64,000 nucleotides of DNA from Streptococcus sp. oral taxon 431 (GCF_023115445.1 NZ_JALDUI010000009.1:1-64000); one strand, 5' to 3'; shown: positions 27,503 through 37,471, numbered from the stretch's first letter. Notes: generated from the letters alone by a model not told the origin. Numbers and translations are program-made.

Positions 27503-28797
27503 ACTCCTGCCTCCTGATTCATTTGTTTAATCTCCTTTATGGCTCTCTTAATGGACTGATTGAGGCCGTCATGGAAAAATATCAGTTCTCCAGTAGGACG
27601 ATCCATGCTTCTTCCAACTCGCCCACCAATTTGTACTAAACTTGACTTGGTAAAGAGTTGATGATTGGCTTCCACCACAAAAACATCTACACGAGGGAAG
27701 GTAACTCCACGCTCTAATATAGTTGTGCTTATTAATATCGTCAACTCTCCATCTCGAAAGGCCTGTACCTGCTCTAATCGGTCTTCCGTAATTGAGGATA
27801 CAAAGCCTATTTTCTCATTCGGAAACTTCTCCTGCAAAATTTCTTTTAACTTTTCTCCCTTTTTAATCTCAGAGGCAAAGATTAGTAAGGGATAGGCCGT
27901 CTTTCTCTGTTTCTCAATGTAAAGTTTTAATTTTGGAGGTAAGCCATTTTTTTCTAAATATCTATTAAAATGCGATAACCAGATTGGCTTGGGAACAATG
28001 AGAGGATTTCCATGAAAACGACGGGGTAAGCTAAGACGCTTTAACTCCCCTTGTTTAACTTTTCTATCTAACTCATCAGTTGACGTTGCTGTTAAAAATA
28101 TTCTCAATCCGGTCTCCTTTACACAATTATTGACAGCATGGTAAAGTACAGGATTATCAACATAAGGGAAGGCGTCTACTTCATCCACAATCAATAAATC
28201 AAAAGCTTGATAAAATTTTAATAGCTGGTGAGTGGTTGCTATAACCAAAGGAGTACGAAAATAGGGATCCGAATCCCCATGTAGTAGCGCAATCTCACAT
28301 GCAAAATCATTTTGTAGTCGTTTATGTAGCTCTAAGCAAACATCAATTCGTGGACTGGCCAAACAAACAGCTCCACCTTGATCAATCACCTTGGCAACAA
28401 CTTGGTAGATCATCTCAGTCTTACCAGCTCCTGTCACTGCATGTACCAAGGTAGCCTCCTTCTTAGCTACCGCCTGAAGGAGTCCTTGTGATACCCGCTC
28501 TTGAAATGGAGTCAGTTGACCTGACCATTTGAGTACATCTTGTTTGGGAAAACATTCTTGCGGAAAGTAATAGAGATTTTGATCACTTCTTATTCGCTTC
28601 ATAATCAAGCATTCTCGACAATAAAAAGCACCAATAGGCAAATGCCATTCTTCTTCTATCTGACTACCACAACGCTGACAATATTGTTGACCCTTTTCTT
28701 TTTTCATGGATGGAATTTGTTTTGCTTGTTGTCTCTCCTCATGACTTAATTCTTGCTCGGTAAAAAGGCGACCGAGATAATTTGGATTTACTTTCAT
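27499..28797 (-). CDS. comFA: Competence DNA-uptake ATPase ComFA
   Basis: This 432-residue DEAD-box-type helicase or translocase moves incoming DNA across the membrane. A four-cysteine zinc site (Cys40, Cys43, Cys60, Cys63) precedes the motor, which has Walker A GAGKT (123-127), DEVD Walker B, SAT-like TATS and motif VI QIGGRVGRS. The start gives the common N-terminus MKVNPNYLGRLF, but a perfect ComX box lies only seven bases upstream and there is no Shine-Dalgarno sequence. Confidence 0.94.
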   Translation of the reverse strand: MKVNPNYLGRLFTEQELSHEERQQAKQIPSMKKEKGQQYCQRCGSQIEEEWHLPIGAFYCRECLIMKRIRSDQNLYYFPQECFPKQDVLKWSGQLTPFQERVSQGLLQAVAKKEATLVHAVTGAGKTEMIYQVVAKVIDQGGAVCLASPRIDVCLELHKRLQNDFACEIALLHGDSDPYFRTPLVIATTHQLLKFYQAFDLLIVDEVDAFPYVDNPVLYHAVNNCVKETGLRIFLTATSTDELDRKVKQGELKRLSLPRRFHGNPLIVPKPIWLSHFNRYLEKNGLPPKLKLYIEKQRKTAYPLLIFASEIKKGEKLKEILQEKFPNEKIGFVSSITEDRLEQVQAFRDGELTILISTTILERGVTFPRVDVFVVEANHQLFTKSSLVQIGGRVGRSMDRPTGELIFFHDGLNQSIKRAIKEIKQMNQEAGV

Positions 28798-28804
28798 ATT
28801 TCTT

Positions 28805-28812
28805 TATTCGTA
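28805..28812 (-). promoter_or_regulatory. ComX (cin/com) box of comFA
   Basis: TACGAATA on the minus strand matches the late-competence consensus exactly, with TTTT just before it. It is recognised by the alternative sigma factor ComX. It is only seven bases from the comFA ATG. Confidence 0.85.
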
Positions 28813-28852
28813 AAATGTAGAACTTTACGCTATTTTTTAGTACAATAAAAAT

Positions 28853-29488
28853 ATGGAATACAGAACTATAAAAGAGGACGGACAAGTCCAAGAAGAAATC
28901 AAAAAATCACGCTTTATCTGTCATGCCAAACGTGTCTATAGTGAGGAAGAAGCTCGTGACTTTATCACAGCTATCAAAAAAGAACACTATAAAGCTACCC
29001 ACAACTGCTCTGCTTTTATTGTCGGTGAGCGTAGTGAAATCAAGCGAACTAGTGATGATGGAGAACCTAGTGGGACTGCTGGCGTTCCTATGCTAGGAGT
29101 TCTGGAGAATCACAACCTTACTAATGTCTGTGTGGTAGTTACTCGTTATTTTGGTGGTATCAAACTAGGAGCTGGTGGTTTGATTCGCGCTTATGCTGGT
29201 AGCGTTGCTCTAGCAGTTAAGGAAATTGGCATTATTGAAATCAAAGAGCAGGCTGGCATCTCCATTCAAATGTCTTATGCCCAATATCAAGAATACGGTA
29301 ATTTTCTTAAAGAGAATAATCTTATAGAATTAGAGACAAACTTTACAGACCAAGTTGACACAATGATTTTCGTTGACAAAGAAAGGAAAGACGATATCAA
29401 GGCTGATCTCATTGAATTTTTCAATGGAAAAGTTACTCTAACTGACAAAGGTTTACGTGAAGTTGAAGTACCTGTAAACCTATCGTAA
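28853..29488 (+). CDS. YigZ/IMPACT family protein
   Basis: This 211-residue cytoplasmic protein has the N-terminal IMPACT (UPF0029) domain (KKSRFICHAKRV, DDGEPSGTAGVPML, VTRYFGGIKLGAGGLIRAY) and a C-terminal DUF1949 domain. Its cellular function in bacteria is uncertain; relatives are linked to translation control. It is divergent from comFA. TACAAT at 28841-28846 lies six bases before the ATG and no Shine-Dalgarno is seen. Confidence 0.9.
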   Translation: MEYRTIKEDGQVQEEIKKSRFICHAKRVYSEEEARDFITAIKKEHYKATHNCSAFIVGERSEIKRTSDDGEPSGTAGVPMLGVLENHNLTNVCVVVTRYFGGIKLGAGGLIRAYAGSVALAVKEIGIIEIKEQAGISIQMSYAQYQEYGNFLKENNLIELETNFTDQVDTMIFVDKERKDDIKADLIEFFNGKVTLTDKGLREVEVPVNLS

Positions 29489-29504
29489 AGAAAGGAAATA
29501 TCAT

Positions 29505-29948
29505 ATGGCTTTTGGAAGATTAATTCAGGGGCTCGCTGGAAACTTCAGTGAGCAAAGTAAAAAAGCTCTTACCAAGGAGTTTGGACAATATTTATTAGAA
29601 AATGAAGAAATTCAAAGCGGATATAAACTCATTCGTGACTCAATTATCTTTACAAATATCCGAATCATATTTACAGATAAACAAGGGGCAACCGGACGGA
29701 AGATGTCTATCAAATCAATTTTCCTCATGAACATCGTTAATGTTGAGATGGAAACTGCTGGACTTGGGATTGATGATAGCGAGATTACGATTACTTATTT
29801 AGAAAATGCCTTTTTAAAAGCTCATAATGAGCATTTTAATTCTCACAAATTTGAATTTCCAAAGAAAACAGATATCGTACCTCTTTACACTTATCTATTT
29901 GACTTAGCTTATCATAATCGTTTGAATATGAATGGTTTGAATCACTGA
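29505..29948 (+). CDS. PH-domain-containing protein (bacterial PH fold)
   Basis: This 147-residue soluble protein lies 16 bp after yigZ. The central part (YKLIRDSIIFTNIRIIFTDKQG...KSIFLMNIVNVEME) resembles bacterial pleckstrin-homology domains of the YvbH/bPH type, with no signal peptide or membrane segment. Function is unknown. AAAGGAAA precedes the ATG, so it is probably co-transcribed with yigZ. Confidence 0.8.
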   Translation: MAFGRLIQGLAGNFSEQSKKALTKEFGQYLLENEEIQSGYKLIRDSIIFTNIRIIFTDKQGATGRKMSIKSIFLMNIVNVEMETAGLGIDDSEITITYLENAFLKAHNEHFNSHKFEFPKKTDIVPLYTYLFDLAYHNRLNMNGLNH

Positions 29949-29955
29949 TATAAAA

Positions 29956-29980
29956 AAATCCTATCGCTTCGATAGGATTT
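29956..29980 (+). terminator. Terminator after the PH-domain gene
   Basis: The 11-bp stem AAATCCTATCG/CGATAGGATTT with a three-base loop is followed by CTATATTTT. Confidence 0.8.
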
Positions 29981-30009
29981 CTATATTTTACAAAAGTTTA
30001 AGATAGCGT

Positions 30010-30015
30010 TATACT
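30010..30015 (+). promoter_or_regulatory. -10 element of cysK
   Basis: TATACT lies about 30 bp before the ATG of the cysteine synthase gene. The -35 is not obvious. Confidence 0.5.
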
Positions 30016-30044
30016 AGAAGCATCTTATATAAAGAGGTGCTTAT

Positions 30045-30971
30045 ATGGCTATTTATAACAACATCACAGAACTCATCGGTAGAACACCGATTGTTAAATT
30101 AAACAACATTGTACCCGAAGGTGCAGCAGATGTTTATGTAAAACTTGAAGCTTTTAACCCAGGATCATCTGTTAAAGACCGCATCGCTCTTAGTATGATT
30201 GAAAAAGCAGAACAAGAGGGTAAACTGAAACCAGGCTCTACTATTGTAGAAGCAACAAGTGGAAATACTGGTATCGGACTTTCATGGGTTGGTGCTGCTA
30301 AAGGTTATAAAGTTGTCATCGTTATGCCTGAAACAATGAGTGTTGAACGCCGTAAAATTATCCAAGCTTATGGAGCTGAACTAGTCCTCACCCCTGGTAG
30401 CGAAGGAATGAAAGGTGCGATTGCAAAAGCGCAGGAAATTGCTGCTGAGCGTGATGGTTTCCTACCATTACAGTTTATTAACCAAGCTAACCCAGAAGTT
30501 CACGAAAGAACAACAGGAGCTGAAATTCTAGCTGATTTCGGAGCTGATGGTTTAGATGCCTTTGTTGCTGGTGTTGGTACTGGAGGAACTATTTCAGGTG
30601 TTTCTCATGCTCTTAAAACTGCTAACTCAAACATTCAAGTTTTTGCAGTTGAGGCAGACGAGTCAGCTATCTTGTCAGGTGAAAAACCAGGTCCTCACAA
30701 AATTCAAGGTATCTCTGCTGGATTCATTCCAGATACACTTGATACAGAAGCTTATGATGGTATCGTTCGCGTAACCTCAGACAATGCTCTCGCACTTGGT
30801 CGTGAGATTGGCGGAAAAGAAGGCTTCTTGGTCGGTATTTCTTCTGCAGCAGCTATCTATGCAGCAATTGAAGTTGCTAAAAAACTTGGAGCAGGAAAAA
30901 AAGTCCTTGCTCTCGCACCAGATAACGGTGAGCGTTACCTATCAACTGCACTTTATGATTTTGAAATCTAG
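30045..30971 (+). CDS. cysK: Cysteine synthase A (O-acetylserine thiol-lyase)
   Basis: This 308-residue PLP enzyme makes cysteine from O-acetylserine and sulfide. The PLP lysine is Lys44 in SSVKDR, the substrate loop is TSGNTG (about 68-74) and the phosphate-binding loop is [14 protein letters not shown] precedes the ATG. It is monocistronic, with terminators on both sides. A CysM-type alternative is possible, but length and motifs fit CysK. Confidence 0.93.
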   Translation: MAIYNNITELIGRTPIVKLNNIVPEGAADVYVKLEAFNPGSSVKDRIALSMIEKAEQEGKLKPGSTIVEATSGNTGIGLSWVGAAKGYKVVIVMPETMSVERRKIIQAYGAELVLTPGSEGMKGAIAKAQEIAAERDGFLPLQFINQANPEVHERTTGAEILADFGADGLDAFVAGVGTGGTISGVSHALKTANSNIQVFAVEADESAILSGEKPGPHKIQGISAGFIPDTLDTEAYDGIVRVTSDNALALGREIGGKEGFLVGISSAAAIYAAIEVAKKLGAGKKVLALAPDNGERYLSTALYDFEI

Positions 30972-30985
30972 TCTCCTAAATATAC

Positions 30986-31007
30986 AAAGTCCTTGTTAAA
31001 GGGCTTT
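30986..31007 (+). terminator. Terminator after cysK
   Basis: AAAGTCCTT (30986-30994) pairs with AAGGGCTTT (30999-31007), followed by TTG and TTT. Confidence 0.7.
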
Positions 31008-31055
31008 TTGTTTACCTTCAAAGGGATTCCACTGAGTTCCCCTCCAACAAAAGAA

Positions 31056-31077
31056 AAGGAAGCTGATTTGCTTCCTT
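31056..31077 (-). terminator. Terminator after tsf
   Basis: AAGGAAGC/GCTTCCTT (8 bp, 6-base loop) lies nine bases past the tsf stop codon and is followed on the minus strand by TTCTTTT. Confidence 0.75.
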
Positions 31078-31086
31078 ACTTTTTTA

Positions 31087-32127
31087 TTAGTTATTCAAGG
31101 CTGCTGCCATTGTAGCTGCAACTTCTGCTTCAAAGTCGTTTGCAGCTTTTTCGATACCTTCACCAACTTCAAAGCGAGCGAACTCAACTACTGAAGCGTT
31201 AACTGATTCAAGGTAAGCTTCAACTGTCTTGCTGTCATCCATAATGTAAACTTGTGCAAGAAGTGTGTAAGCTTGGTCAACTTTAGTGTTGTCAAGCATG
31301 AAGCGATCCATTTTACCTGGGATAATTTTGTCCCAGATTTTTTCTGGTTTACCTTCTGCAGCCAATTCAGCTTTGATAGCTTCTTCAGCTTGAGCGATTA
31401 CTTCATCAGTCAATTGAGCTTTAGATCCGTATGCCAAGTGTGGAAGAGCTGGTTTACCAACCATAGCACGGCTTTCATTATCTTGGTCGATAACGTGGTT
31501 CAATTGTGCCAACTCATCTTTAACAAATTGCTCATCCAATTCTTTGTATGAAAGAACTGTTGGTTTCATAGCAGCGATGTGCATTGAAATTTGTTTAGCA
31601 AGTGCTTCGTCTCCACCTTCGATTACAGAGATAACACCGATACGTCCACCGTTGTGTTGGTATGCTCCGAAGTGTTGTGCATCTGTTTTTTCAATCAAAG
31701 CAAAGCGACGGAATGAGATTTTTTCTCCGATAGTCGCTGTTGCAGACACATAAGCTGCTTCAAGAGTTTCACCTGAAGGCATTGTCAAAGCAAGAGCTTC
31801 TTCGTTATTAGCTGGTTTTCCTTCAGCGATTGCTTTAGCTGTTGCGTTTACCAGCTCAACAAATTGAGCGTTTTTCGCAACGAAGTCAGTTTCAGCATTT
31901 ACTTCAACAACTGCTGCAACGTTACCGTCAACATAAACACCAGTCAAACCTTCTGCAGCAACACGGTCAGCTTTCTTAGCTGCTTTTGCCATACCTTTTT
32001 CGCGAAGCAATTCAATCGCTTTTTCGATATCGCCTTCCACTTCAACCAATGCTTTTTTAGCGTCCATAACACCAGCACCAGATTTTTCACGCAACTCTTT
32101 AACAAGTTTAGCTGTAATTTCTGCCAT
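31087..32127 (-). CDS. tsf: Elongation factor Ts
   Basis: This 346-residue nucleotide-exchange factor for EF-Tu has the N-terminal UBA-like domain (residues 1-40, [21 protein letters not shown]... type), the TDFVAKN motif at about 80 and a core ending in the helical C-terminus. It follows rpsB with a 79-bp gap containing a hairpin. AGGAG precedes the ATG. Confidence 0.97.
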   Translation of the reverse strand: MAEITAKLVKELREKSGAGVMDAKKALVEVEGDIEKAIELLREKGMAKAAKKADRVAAEGLTGVYVDGNVAAVVEVNAETDFVAKNAQFVELVNATAKAIAEGKPANNEEALALTMPSGETLEAAYVSATATIGEKISFRRFALIEKTDAQHFGAYQHNGGRIGVISVIEGGDEALAKQISMHIAAMKPTVLSYKELDEQFVKDELAQLNHVIDQDNESRAMVGKPALPHLAYGSKAQLTDEVIAQAEEAIKAELAAEGKPEKIWDKIIPGKMDRFMLDNTKVDQAYTLLAQVYIMDDSKTVEAYLESVNASVVEFARFEVGEGIEKAANDFEAEVAATMAAALNN

Positions 32128-32154
32128 TTTGATTCTCCTATATTTTTTAAAAAT

Positions 32155-32183
32155 AGGAGAGCCGGGCTAAGCCCCGCCCTCCT
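32155..32183 (-). terminator. Attenuator-like hairpin between rpsB and tsf
   Basis: This is a GC-rich imperfect stem (AGGAGGGC... with ...GCTCTCCT on the minus strand) unlike the AT-rich surroundings. It is followed by ATTTTTAAA. It could partly terminate transcription and set the S2 to EF-Ts ratio. Confidence 0.6.
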
Positions 32184-32206
32184 AGGTAATTACTATTTAT
32201 TATGAA

Positions 32207-32989
32207 TTAAGCGTTGTCGCCTTCTACAACTTCAACAATTTCTTCGATTGAGTCTGCTTGAGCTTCTGAAGCTGCAAATTCTGCTTCAACTGCTGCAACA
32301 GCATCTTCACCTTGGCGACCTTCGATGATAGCGTCTGCCAATTTAGCTGTGATCAACTTAACTGCGCGGATAGCGTCATCGTTAGCTGGGATGATTACAT
32401 CGATATCGTCTGGATCAGTGTTTGTGTCAACCATCGCTACAACTGGGATTCCCAATTTTTTAGCTTCTTTAACAGCAATTTGCTCTTTATGTGGGTCAAC
32501 TACGTACATTACATCTGGGATACGAGGCATATCTTCGATACCACCCAAGAATTTTTCAAGACGTGCACGTTGTTTGTTAAGAAGTGCAACTTCTTTCTTA
32601 GGAAGAACTTCAAAAGTTCCATCTTCTTCCATACGTTTGATTTCTTTCAAACGAGCGATACGTTTTTGGATTGTTCCCCAGTTTGTAAGAGTTCCACCCA
32701 ACCAACGGTGGTTGATGAAGTATTGACCTGAACGTACTGCTTCTTCAGCAACTGCGTCAGCTGCTTGTTTCTTAGTACCAACAAACAATACAACTGCATC
32801 GTTAGCTGCAGCATCACGCATGAAGTCGTATGCTTGGTCAGCGTATTTTACAGTTTGTTGCAAGTCGATAACGTGGATTCCGTTACGCTCAGTGAAGATG
32901 TACTTAGCCATCTTAGGGTTCCAGCGACGAGTTTGGTGACCAAAGTGTACACCAGCCTCAAGAAGTTGTTTCATTGAAATTACTGCCAT
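32207..32989 (-). CDS. rpsB: 30S ribosomal protein S2
   Basis: The 260-residue S2 starts [22 protein letters not shown]-type, with the RRWNPKM and [12 protein letters not shown] segments. An acidic tail (after about residue 225) is usual in streptococci. The ATG at 32989 follows AAGGAG; an in-frame upstream ATG at 33073 lies in the leader and is rejected. Confidence 0.97.
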   Translation of the reverse strand: MAVISMKQLLEAGVHFGHQTRRWNPKMAKYIFTERNGIHVIDLQQTVKYADQAYDFMRDAAANDAVVLFVGTKKQAADAVAEEAVRSGQYFINHRWLGGTLTNWGTIQKRIARLKEIKRMEEDGTFEVLPKKEVALLNKQRARLEKFLGGIEDMPRIPDVMYVVDPHKEQIAVKEAKKLGIPVVAMVDTNTDPDDIDVIIPANDDAIRAVKLITAKLADAIIEGRQGEDAVAAVEAEFAASEAQADSIEEIVEVVEGDNA

Positions 32990-33105
32990 GAGTATTTCTC
33001 CTTTTTGTTTTTTTCCTCTTCTTGATTTCAGCTTGCAAAACAACCCGAAGACAACAGTTTCACAATTCATCAAGAATGAGTATTATCGTTCACACGACAA
33101 GTTTC

Positions 33106-33134
33106 ATTTTATCACAATTTCTCAATATTATCAA
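33106..33134 (-). promoter_or_regulatory. Promoter of rpsB-tsf
   Basis: On the minus strand TTGATA (33129-33134) and TGA-TAAAAT (33106-33111) are spaced 17 bp, giving a leader of about 110 bases before rpsB. The leader could carry an S2 autoregulatory structure, but none was identified with certainty. Confidence 0.7.
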
Positions 33135-33184
33135 GCTATTTTGATAGTTTTTTAGCAGAACTTCTCAACTTAAAGACAAGAAAA

Positions 33185-33203
33185 GAGACTCGGAAAGAGT
33201 CTC
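33185..33203 (-). terminator. Terminator after pcsB
   Basis: GAGACTC (33185-33191) pairs with GAGTCTC (33197-33203) around a five-base loop, followed on the minus strand by TTTTCTT. Confidence 0.8.
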
Positions 33204-33213
33204 AATTTTTTCA

Positions 33214-34419
33214 TTAGTTTGGATAGATGTAAGTAACGTAACCTTCAGAAGTTGTTGTTGGGTTAAACCAACCACGTTTGTTACTGATTGTACGATCTCC
33301 ACCGTAGTTAGATTCAGATACCTGAATACTTGATGATGATGAAACAGCTGTAACAACCGCTACGTGTCCATATCCTCCATCATTCCAACATGCAATCGCA
33401 CCAACTTGTGGTTGAGAACCAGTACGGAATCCTGCTGCTGCAGCACTTGTAGCCCACTGCGCTCCGTTACCCCAGTAATCTCCAGCCCAAGGTGCTAACG
33501 TTTTAGCTCCCCAAGTACATTCACCTGTTGGATAACTTGAAGCATTTGTACTATATGTTGGACGTGATGTTGTACGGGTAGCAACAGGAGTGTAGCTTGA
33601 ATCATCATCTGATGATGAAGAACTTGAAGTTGCTTGCACTTGTGCAGCAAATGTTGTATTTGCTGATGCTGCAACTGATTGACGTTGGCTAGTTTGTTGA
33701 GCTCGATATGCTGCTTCTGCTTCTGCTGCCGCTTTTGCTTCTGCTTCTGCTGCTGCTTTTTGCTCCAACAAGCTCGCTTTTTCACCTTCTGCAGTAGCTT
33801 TCTCAGCCGCAAGGTTCAATTCTGCTACTTTCAATTCTGCTTGTTTTGTTGTCAAAACCTGAGCGTCGTCAGCAAGTGTTTGTTGGTTCGCAATGACTGT
33901 ATTGATTGCTTCGTTGTTTGCAACTTGTTTTTCAGAGATAGCTTTCTTATCTTCTTTTTGTTGCTGCAACATTTTATTGTTTGCTGATACGATTTCACTC
34001 ATAGCTGCTACACGAGAAATAGCTTCTGTGATTGAGTCAGAGTTAATAATCGTATTGATGTAGCTTGTAGCAGTTCCGTTCGTTTGTGCACTACGAGCTT
34101 GGTTTTCAAGCGATGCATTACGAGCTACAATATTTTTCGAAAGCTCTGCGATTTCACCTTCAAGTTTTTTAGATTCTTCTTGAAGTTTTTCGTTTTCAGA
34201 TTGCAATTTTTCTTGCTCTGATTGAATAGCTGAAACTTTAGTTTGAATTTCGTCTACTTGTTTTTGAGCTTCTTTCTGTTGAGCTGTCAAGTTACTAATT
34301 TTACTATCTTGAGCAGCAATTTTTTCATCTGTTGTATTTGCTTTAACACTTGAAAGAACAGCTCCTTGTGAGACTAATACTGTACTTAACAAAAGTGATG
34401 CTAGGATTTTTTTCTTCAT
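33214..34419 (-). CDS. pcsB: Peptidoglycan hydrolase PcsB (cell division)
   Basis: This 401-residue secreted protein is essential for daughter-cell separation in pneumococcus, where FtsEX activates it. It has a signal peptide to about Ala27, a long coiled coil (about 30-225, Glu/Gln/Lys rich), an Ala- and Ser-rich linker and a C-terminal CHAP domain. The catalytic Cys301 (GECTWGAK) and His352 (YGHVAVV) are present. A WalR box overlaps its promoter, as in pneumococcus. Confidence 0.96.
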   Translation of the reverse strand: MKKKILASLLLSTVLVSQGAVLSSVKANTTDEKIAAQDSKISNLTAQQKEAQKQVDEIQTKVSAIQSEQEKLQSENEKLQEESKKLEGEIAELSKNIVARNASLENQARSAQTNGTATSYINTIINSDSITEAISRVAAMSEIVSANNKMLQQQKEDKKAISEKQVANNEAINTVIANQQTLADDAQVLTTKQAELKVAELNLAAEKATAEGEKASLLEQKAAAEAEAKAAAEAEAAYRAQQTSQRQSVAASANTTFAAQVQATSSSSSSDDDSSYTPVATRTTSRPTYSTNASSYPTGECTWGAKTLAPWAGDYWGNGAQWATSAAAAGFRTGSQPQVGAIACWNDGGYGHVAVVTAVSSSSSIQVSESNYGGDRTISNKRGWFNPTTTSEGYVTYIYPN

Positions 34420-34452
34420 AAGTGTGAATACTCCTTCTTTTAAGACAATACT

Positions 34453-34496
34453 AGTATATCAAAAAAAGGCCTAATAAATATTACGCCTTTATTACA
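34453..34496 (-). promoter_or_regulatory. pcsB promoter with WalR (VicR) box
   Basis: On the minus strand TGTAAT-N5-CGTAAT (34480-34496) fits the WalR direct repeat TGTNAN-N5-TGTNAN with one mismatch. It lies 21 bp upstream of the -10 TATACT (34453-34458), where it would replace the -35. The same bases form part of the mreD terminator hairpin. Confidence 0.75.
34465..34490 (-). terminator. Terminator at the end of the mreCD run
   Basis: AAAGGC (34485-34490 on the minus strand) pairs with GCCTTT and is followed by TTTTT. It overlaps the WalR box region, so mreD termination and pcsB control share DNA. Confidence 0.55.
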
Positions 34497-34510
34497 GTTT
34501 TGTTTCTTTC

Positions 34511-35005
34511 TTATAGATATATTTTTTCAAAAATAAACTGGAAAACTAACATCCATAGACAGTTTAATATCATTGACGGAACTAGACCATAAACGATAAA
34601 GACTGTTATACTTTCAGCAGTTAATCCAATCATTTGCGCTAGAAGAAAACTACCAAATTCAAAAGAGAAAGTCATCATTAAAATAGCTAATAGTCTAGTC
34701 CATCTATTTGATAAAATGATCGCATTATTTTTATAAATGATTGCACCAATAATCACAAAAAGAAGACTAGCAATCCCTACTAAATGGAAAAAATAAATAT
34801 CGTATATAAGACCAATAAATAAGCAATAAACTAAAAATAGATACTCCGATACTTCAATAGTTTCAAACAACAAGAAGATGAAGATAAAGTGACTCACAAT
34901 TTGAAAATGTGGAAAAAAACTATTTACAAATTGCCCTAAATGACTGTCTATTAAGACAACTATAGGCAAGAGTAAAAACATCCCTATCTGCTTCAACAGT
35001 CTCAT
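34511..35005 (-). CDS. mreD: Rod-shape/peripheral wall protein MreD
   Basis: This 164-residue hydrophobic protein has about five to six transmembrane segments. With MreC and RodZ it guides peripheral peptidoglycan synthesis in ovococci; MreB is absent from streptococci. It overlaps mreC by four bases and ends the long minus-strand operon. Confidence 0.9.
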   Translation of the reverse strand: MRLLKQIGMFLLLPIVVLIDSHLGQFVNSFFPHFQIVSHFIFIFLLFETIEVSEYLFLVYCLFIGLIYDIYFFHLVGIASLLFVIIGAIIYKNNAIILSNRWTRLLAILMMTFSFEFGSFLLAQMIGLTAESITVFIVYGLVPSMILNCLWMLVFQFIFEKIYL

Positions 35006-35823
35006 GATGGGTTCCCCACTAACTCTACAACTTTGGTATTCATTGAATCAGACTGAAGTTTGACTAACACCTCTCTTGTCAGATAGTCATTGCTATGCGT
35101 CACAGATTCGACCTCCCCTACTGGAATGTCAGTAGCATTAAAATTACCAAGACCACCAGTTACTACCTTATCTCCTTGACTGATATCACTACTACTATTT
35201 AACTGGCTTATTTTAAGCAAGTCTTTTTCTTTGTCGTACCCAATAATAATACCATATATACTAGTAGAACCGTGCTGAATTTTAACGGAGATTTTCTCCG
35301 TATTTTCCGCGTTGGTCAATAAGTTGACCACAGTAGAGTTATCTTCAATCTTTCCCACGCTTCCAATCAGTCCCCCACCAGCTATAACAAGCATATTGCT
35401 TGTCACGCCTTTTTGAGAACCTGCATCAATTGTCAACTCTTGTTTCCAGGTTGCAGGAGTTCTCATGATAACGTCAGAGGCAATCAACTTGGTTGTATTC
35501 AATTTTGATTTCATATCCAATAACTGACGTAGTTGCTCATTTTCTTCCTTCAGGCTGTCTGCTTCATTCGTTTCCTTCTTCATCTGATAGAGTTCTTTTT
35601 TGAGAGTTTCATTCTCGTTATAGGTTCTGGTCAAACGACCTAAATCAGATTTTACGGAAGAAAGCCATTGAAAAGGCTTTTGCACTATTCTATCGACTAA
35701 TGAAATGCCATCTCCAGCTTTTGTTACAACTGCACTTGATTGTGTTGTTACTAAAAAAACGGATACTACTAATACAACGACAAATAGAACAATGATATAT
35801 TTTGATTTTTTAAAACGGTTCAT
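35002..35823 (-). CDS. mreC: Cell-shape protein MreC
   Basis: This 273-residue protein has one N-terminal transmembrane helix (about 8-28), a coiled coil (about 65-105, with ETLKKELYQMKKETNEADSL) and the paired beta-barrel extracellular domain (VIMRTPATWKQELTIDAGSQKGV). It lies 21 bp after ecfT and overlaps mreD. Confidence 0.94.
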   Translation of the reverse strand: MNRFKKSKYIIVLFVVVLVVSVFLVTTQSSAVVTKAGDGISLVDRIVQKPFQWLSSVKSDLGRLTRTYNENETLKKELYQMKKETNEADSLKEENEQLRQLLDMKSKLNTTKLIASDVIMRTPATWKQELTIDAGSQKGVTSNMLVIAGGGLIGSVGKIEDNSTVVNLLTNAENTEKISVKIQHGSTSIYGIIIGYDKEKDLLKISQLNSSSDISQGDKVVTGGLGNFNATDIPVGEVESVTHSNDYLTREVLVKLQSDSMNTKVVELVGNPS

Positions 35824-35844
35824 ACCTCTACCTTATATTACATT

Positions 35845-36639
35845 CTAAGATTTTAGCAAAAATAGAATTGCACCCAATACACAAACAAATAATAGCGCTA
35901 TACTGTCTCTGTTCATCCAATTTAACTGTCGATACTGACTGCGTCCATTCCCACCTTGATACCCCCTAGCTTCCATAGCTGTAGCAAGAGAGTCTGCTCG
36001 TTTCAAACTGGTAGCGAACAAAGGAATCAAAATAGGAATCATAGCCTTAACCTTTTGAATTACATTTCCTTCTCCAAAATCTACACCACGCGCCTTTTGA
36101 GCATTCATAATGCGAATCGTATCATCCATCAAGGTTGGCACAAAACGTAAACTCATTGACAACATGAGTCCAATCTCATGAACTGGAACCTTAAATCTTT
36201 TTAAAGGTCCAAGCAAGGATTCAACCGCAGTTGCTAAGCTGAGTGGCATAGTTGTCAAGGTTAGCAAGGTTGAGAAAAAAATAATCAACACAAAACGACA
36301 AAAAATAATTCCTGCCTGCTCAACACCATAGCTTGTGATTTTTATAAATCCCATATAGAACAAGACTTGACCACCAGAGATAAAGAACAGTTGAAAAAGG
36401 GTTGTAAAAGCAATCAGAAAAAACATAGATCGCAAACCTTTTATAAAAAAAGATAAGGGAACTTCTGATAAAACGACAAATATGCCTGTTGCAATGAAGA
36501 GTATGAGATTTGTAATTGGATTATTGGCCCAAAAAGCAATGATGATCAATAAAATCATTGCTACTAACTTACTACGAGGATCTAGACGATGAATAATCGA
36601 ATTTCCTGGTATGTATCGACCTAAAATCATATTATCCAT
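35845..36639 (-). CDS. ecfT: ECF transporter T component
   Basis: This 264-residue membrane scaffold of energy-coupling-factor vitamin transporters has about five to six transmembrane helices. The ATPase-binding ARG motifs are near the C-terminus ([10 protein letters not shown] and MEARGYQG). It overlaps ecfA2 by eight bases. Substrate-specific S subunits are encoded elsewhere. Confidence 0.93.
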   Translation of the reverse strand: MDNMILGRYIPGNSIIHRLDPRSKLVAMILLIIIAFWANNPITNLILFIATGIFVVLSEVPLSFFIKGLRSMFFLIAFTTLFQLFFISGGQVLFYMGFIKITSYGVEQAGIIFCRFVLIIFFSTLLTLTTMPLSLATAVESLLGPLKRFKVPVHEIGLMLSMSLRFVPTLMDDTIRIMNAQKARGVDFGEGNVIQKVKAMIPILIPLFATSLKRADSLATAMEARGYQGGNGRSQYRQLNWMNRDSIALLFVCVLGAILFLLKS

Positions 36640-37471
36640 TGATAAACTCCTTAAACTCCTCTATCGTTATCGGCAATTGTTCGAAAGAAATTCCTCTGTC
36701 AACTAGCCTTTGAGCAAATCGTGTGATTTTAGGAACACCCAATTGGATTTTTTCCATAAATTCGACATTTTGAAAGACAAGACTTGGCTTCCCACCCTTA
36801 ACTAGTTTCCCTTTTTCCATCACATAAACTTGGTCAGCAAATTCGGCCACATCATCCATAAGGTGGGTTACTAAAACAATTGTTATGCCATCTTGATGAA
36901 GCTTTTTAAACAAGGCCATCAACTCTTTTCGACCAATTGGATCCAAACCAGCTGTTGGTTCGTCTAAGACCAAAATGCTAGGCTCCATCGCCAAAATTCC
37001 AGCAATAGCAACCCTTCTCATCTGGCCGCCTGAAAGTTCAAATGGACTTCGTTCAAAGAGTGATTCATCGATTCCTACTAAAGCTAGTTTTTCACGCGCA
37101 ATAGCTTCTGCCTCTTCTACAGAAACTCCAAAATTTTGAGGGCCAAAAGCCACATCTTTTAGGACAGTTTCCTCAAAGATTTGATTCTCTGCAAACTGAA
37201 ATACCAGGCCAACTTGTTTGCGAATTTGACGAATTTGCTTATTAACTGATGTTGGTGTAATCAATGTATCAAAAACACGAACACTTCCCTCTGTAGGAAC
37301 CAACAAACCATTCAAAAGTTGAAGGATTGTAGACTTTCCGCTTCCTGTATGCCCAATAATGGCAGTATAAGAACCATCCTCTATTGACAAACTGACATCT
37401 GACAAAGCAGCTGAGGCAAAGGGTGTTCCTTCCTGATACGTATAACTAACATTGTCTAGAATAATTCCCAT
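36632..37471 (-). CDS. ecfA2: ECF transporter ATPase 2
   Basis: This 279-residue ABC ATPase has Walker [10 protein letters not shown] (40-48), signature LSGGQMRR, Walker B ILVLDEP and His switch THLMDD. It pairs with EcfA1 and EcfT. It overlaps ecfA1 by 16 bases, so the two are translationally coupled. Confidence 0.95.
   Translation of the reverse strand: MGIILDNVSYTYQEGTPFASAALSDVSLSIEDGSYTAIIGHTGSGKSTILQLLNGLLVPTEGSVRVFDTLITPTSVNKQIRQIRKQVGLVFQFAENQIFEETVLKDVAFGPQNFGVSVEEAEAIAREKLALVGIDESLFERSPFELSGGQMRRVAIAGILAMEPSILVLDEPTAGLDPIGRKELMALFKKLHQDGITIVLVTHLMDDVAEFADQVYVMEKGKLVKGGKPSLVFQNVEFMEKIQLGVPKITRFAQRLVDRGISFEQLPITIEEFKEFING

Noticed and set aside
32312-32731. 139-codon and 133-codon open frames antisense to rpsB
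   Set aside because: Both overlap a highly conserved ribosomal gene, have Cys/Phe-rich low-plausibility sequences and no start signal.
33679-33987. Cys/Phe-rich open frame antisense to the pcsB coiled coil
   Set aside because: Low-complexity sequence created by the Ala/Gln/Glu-rich repeats on the other strand.
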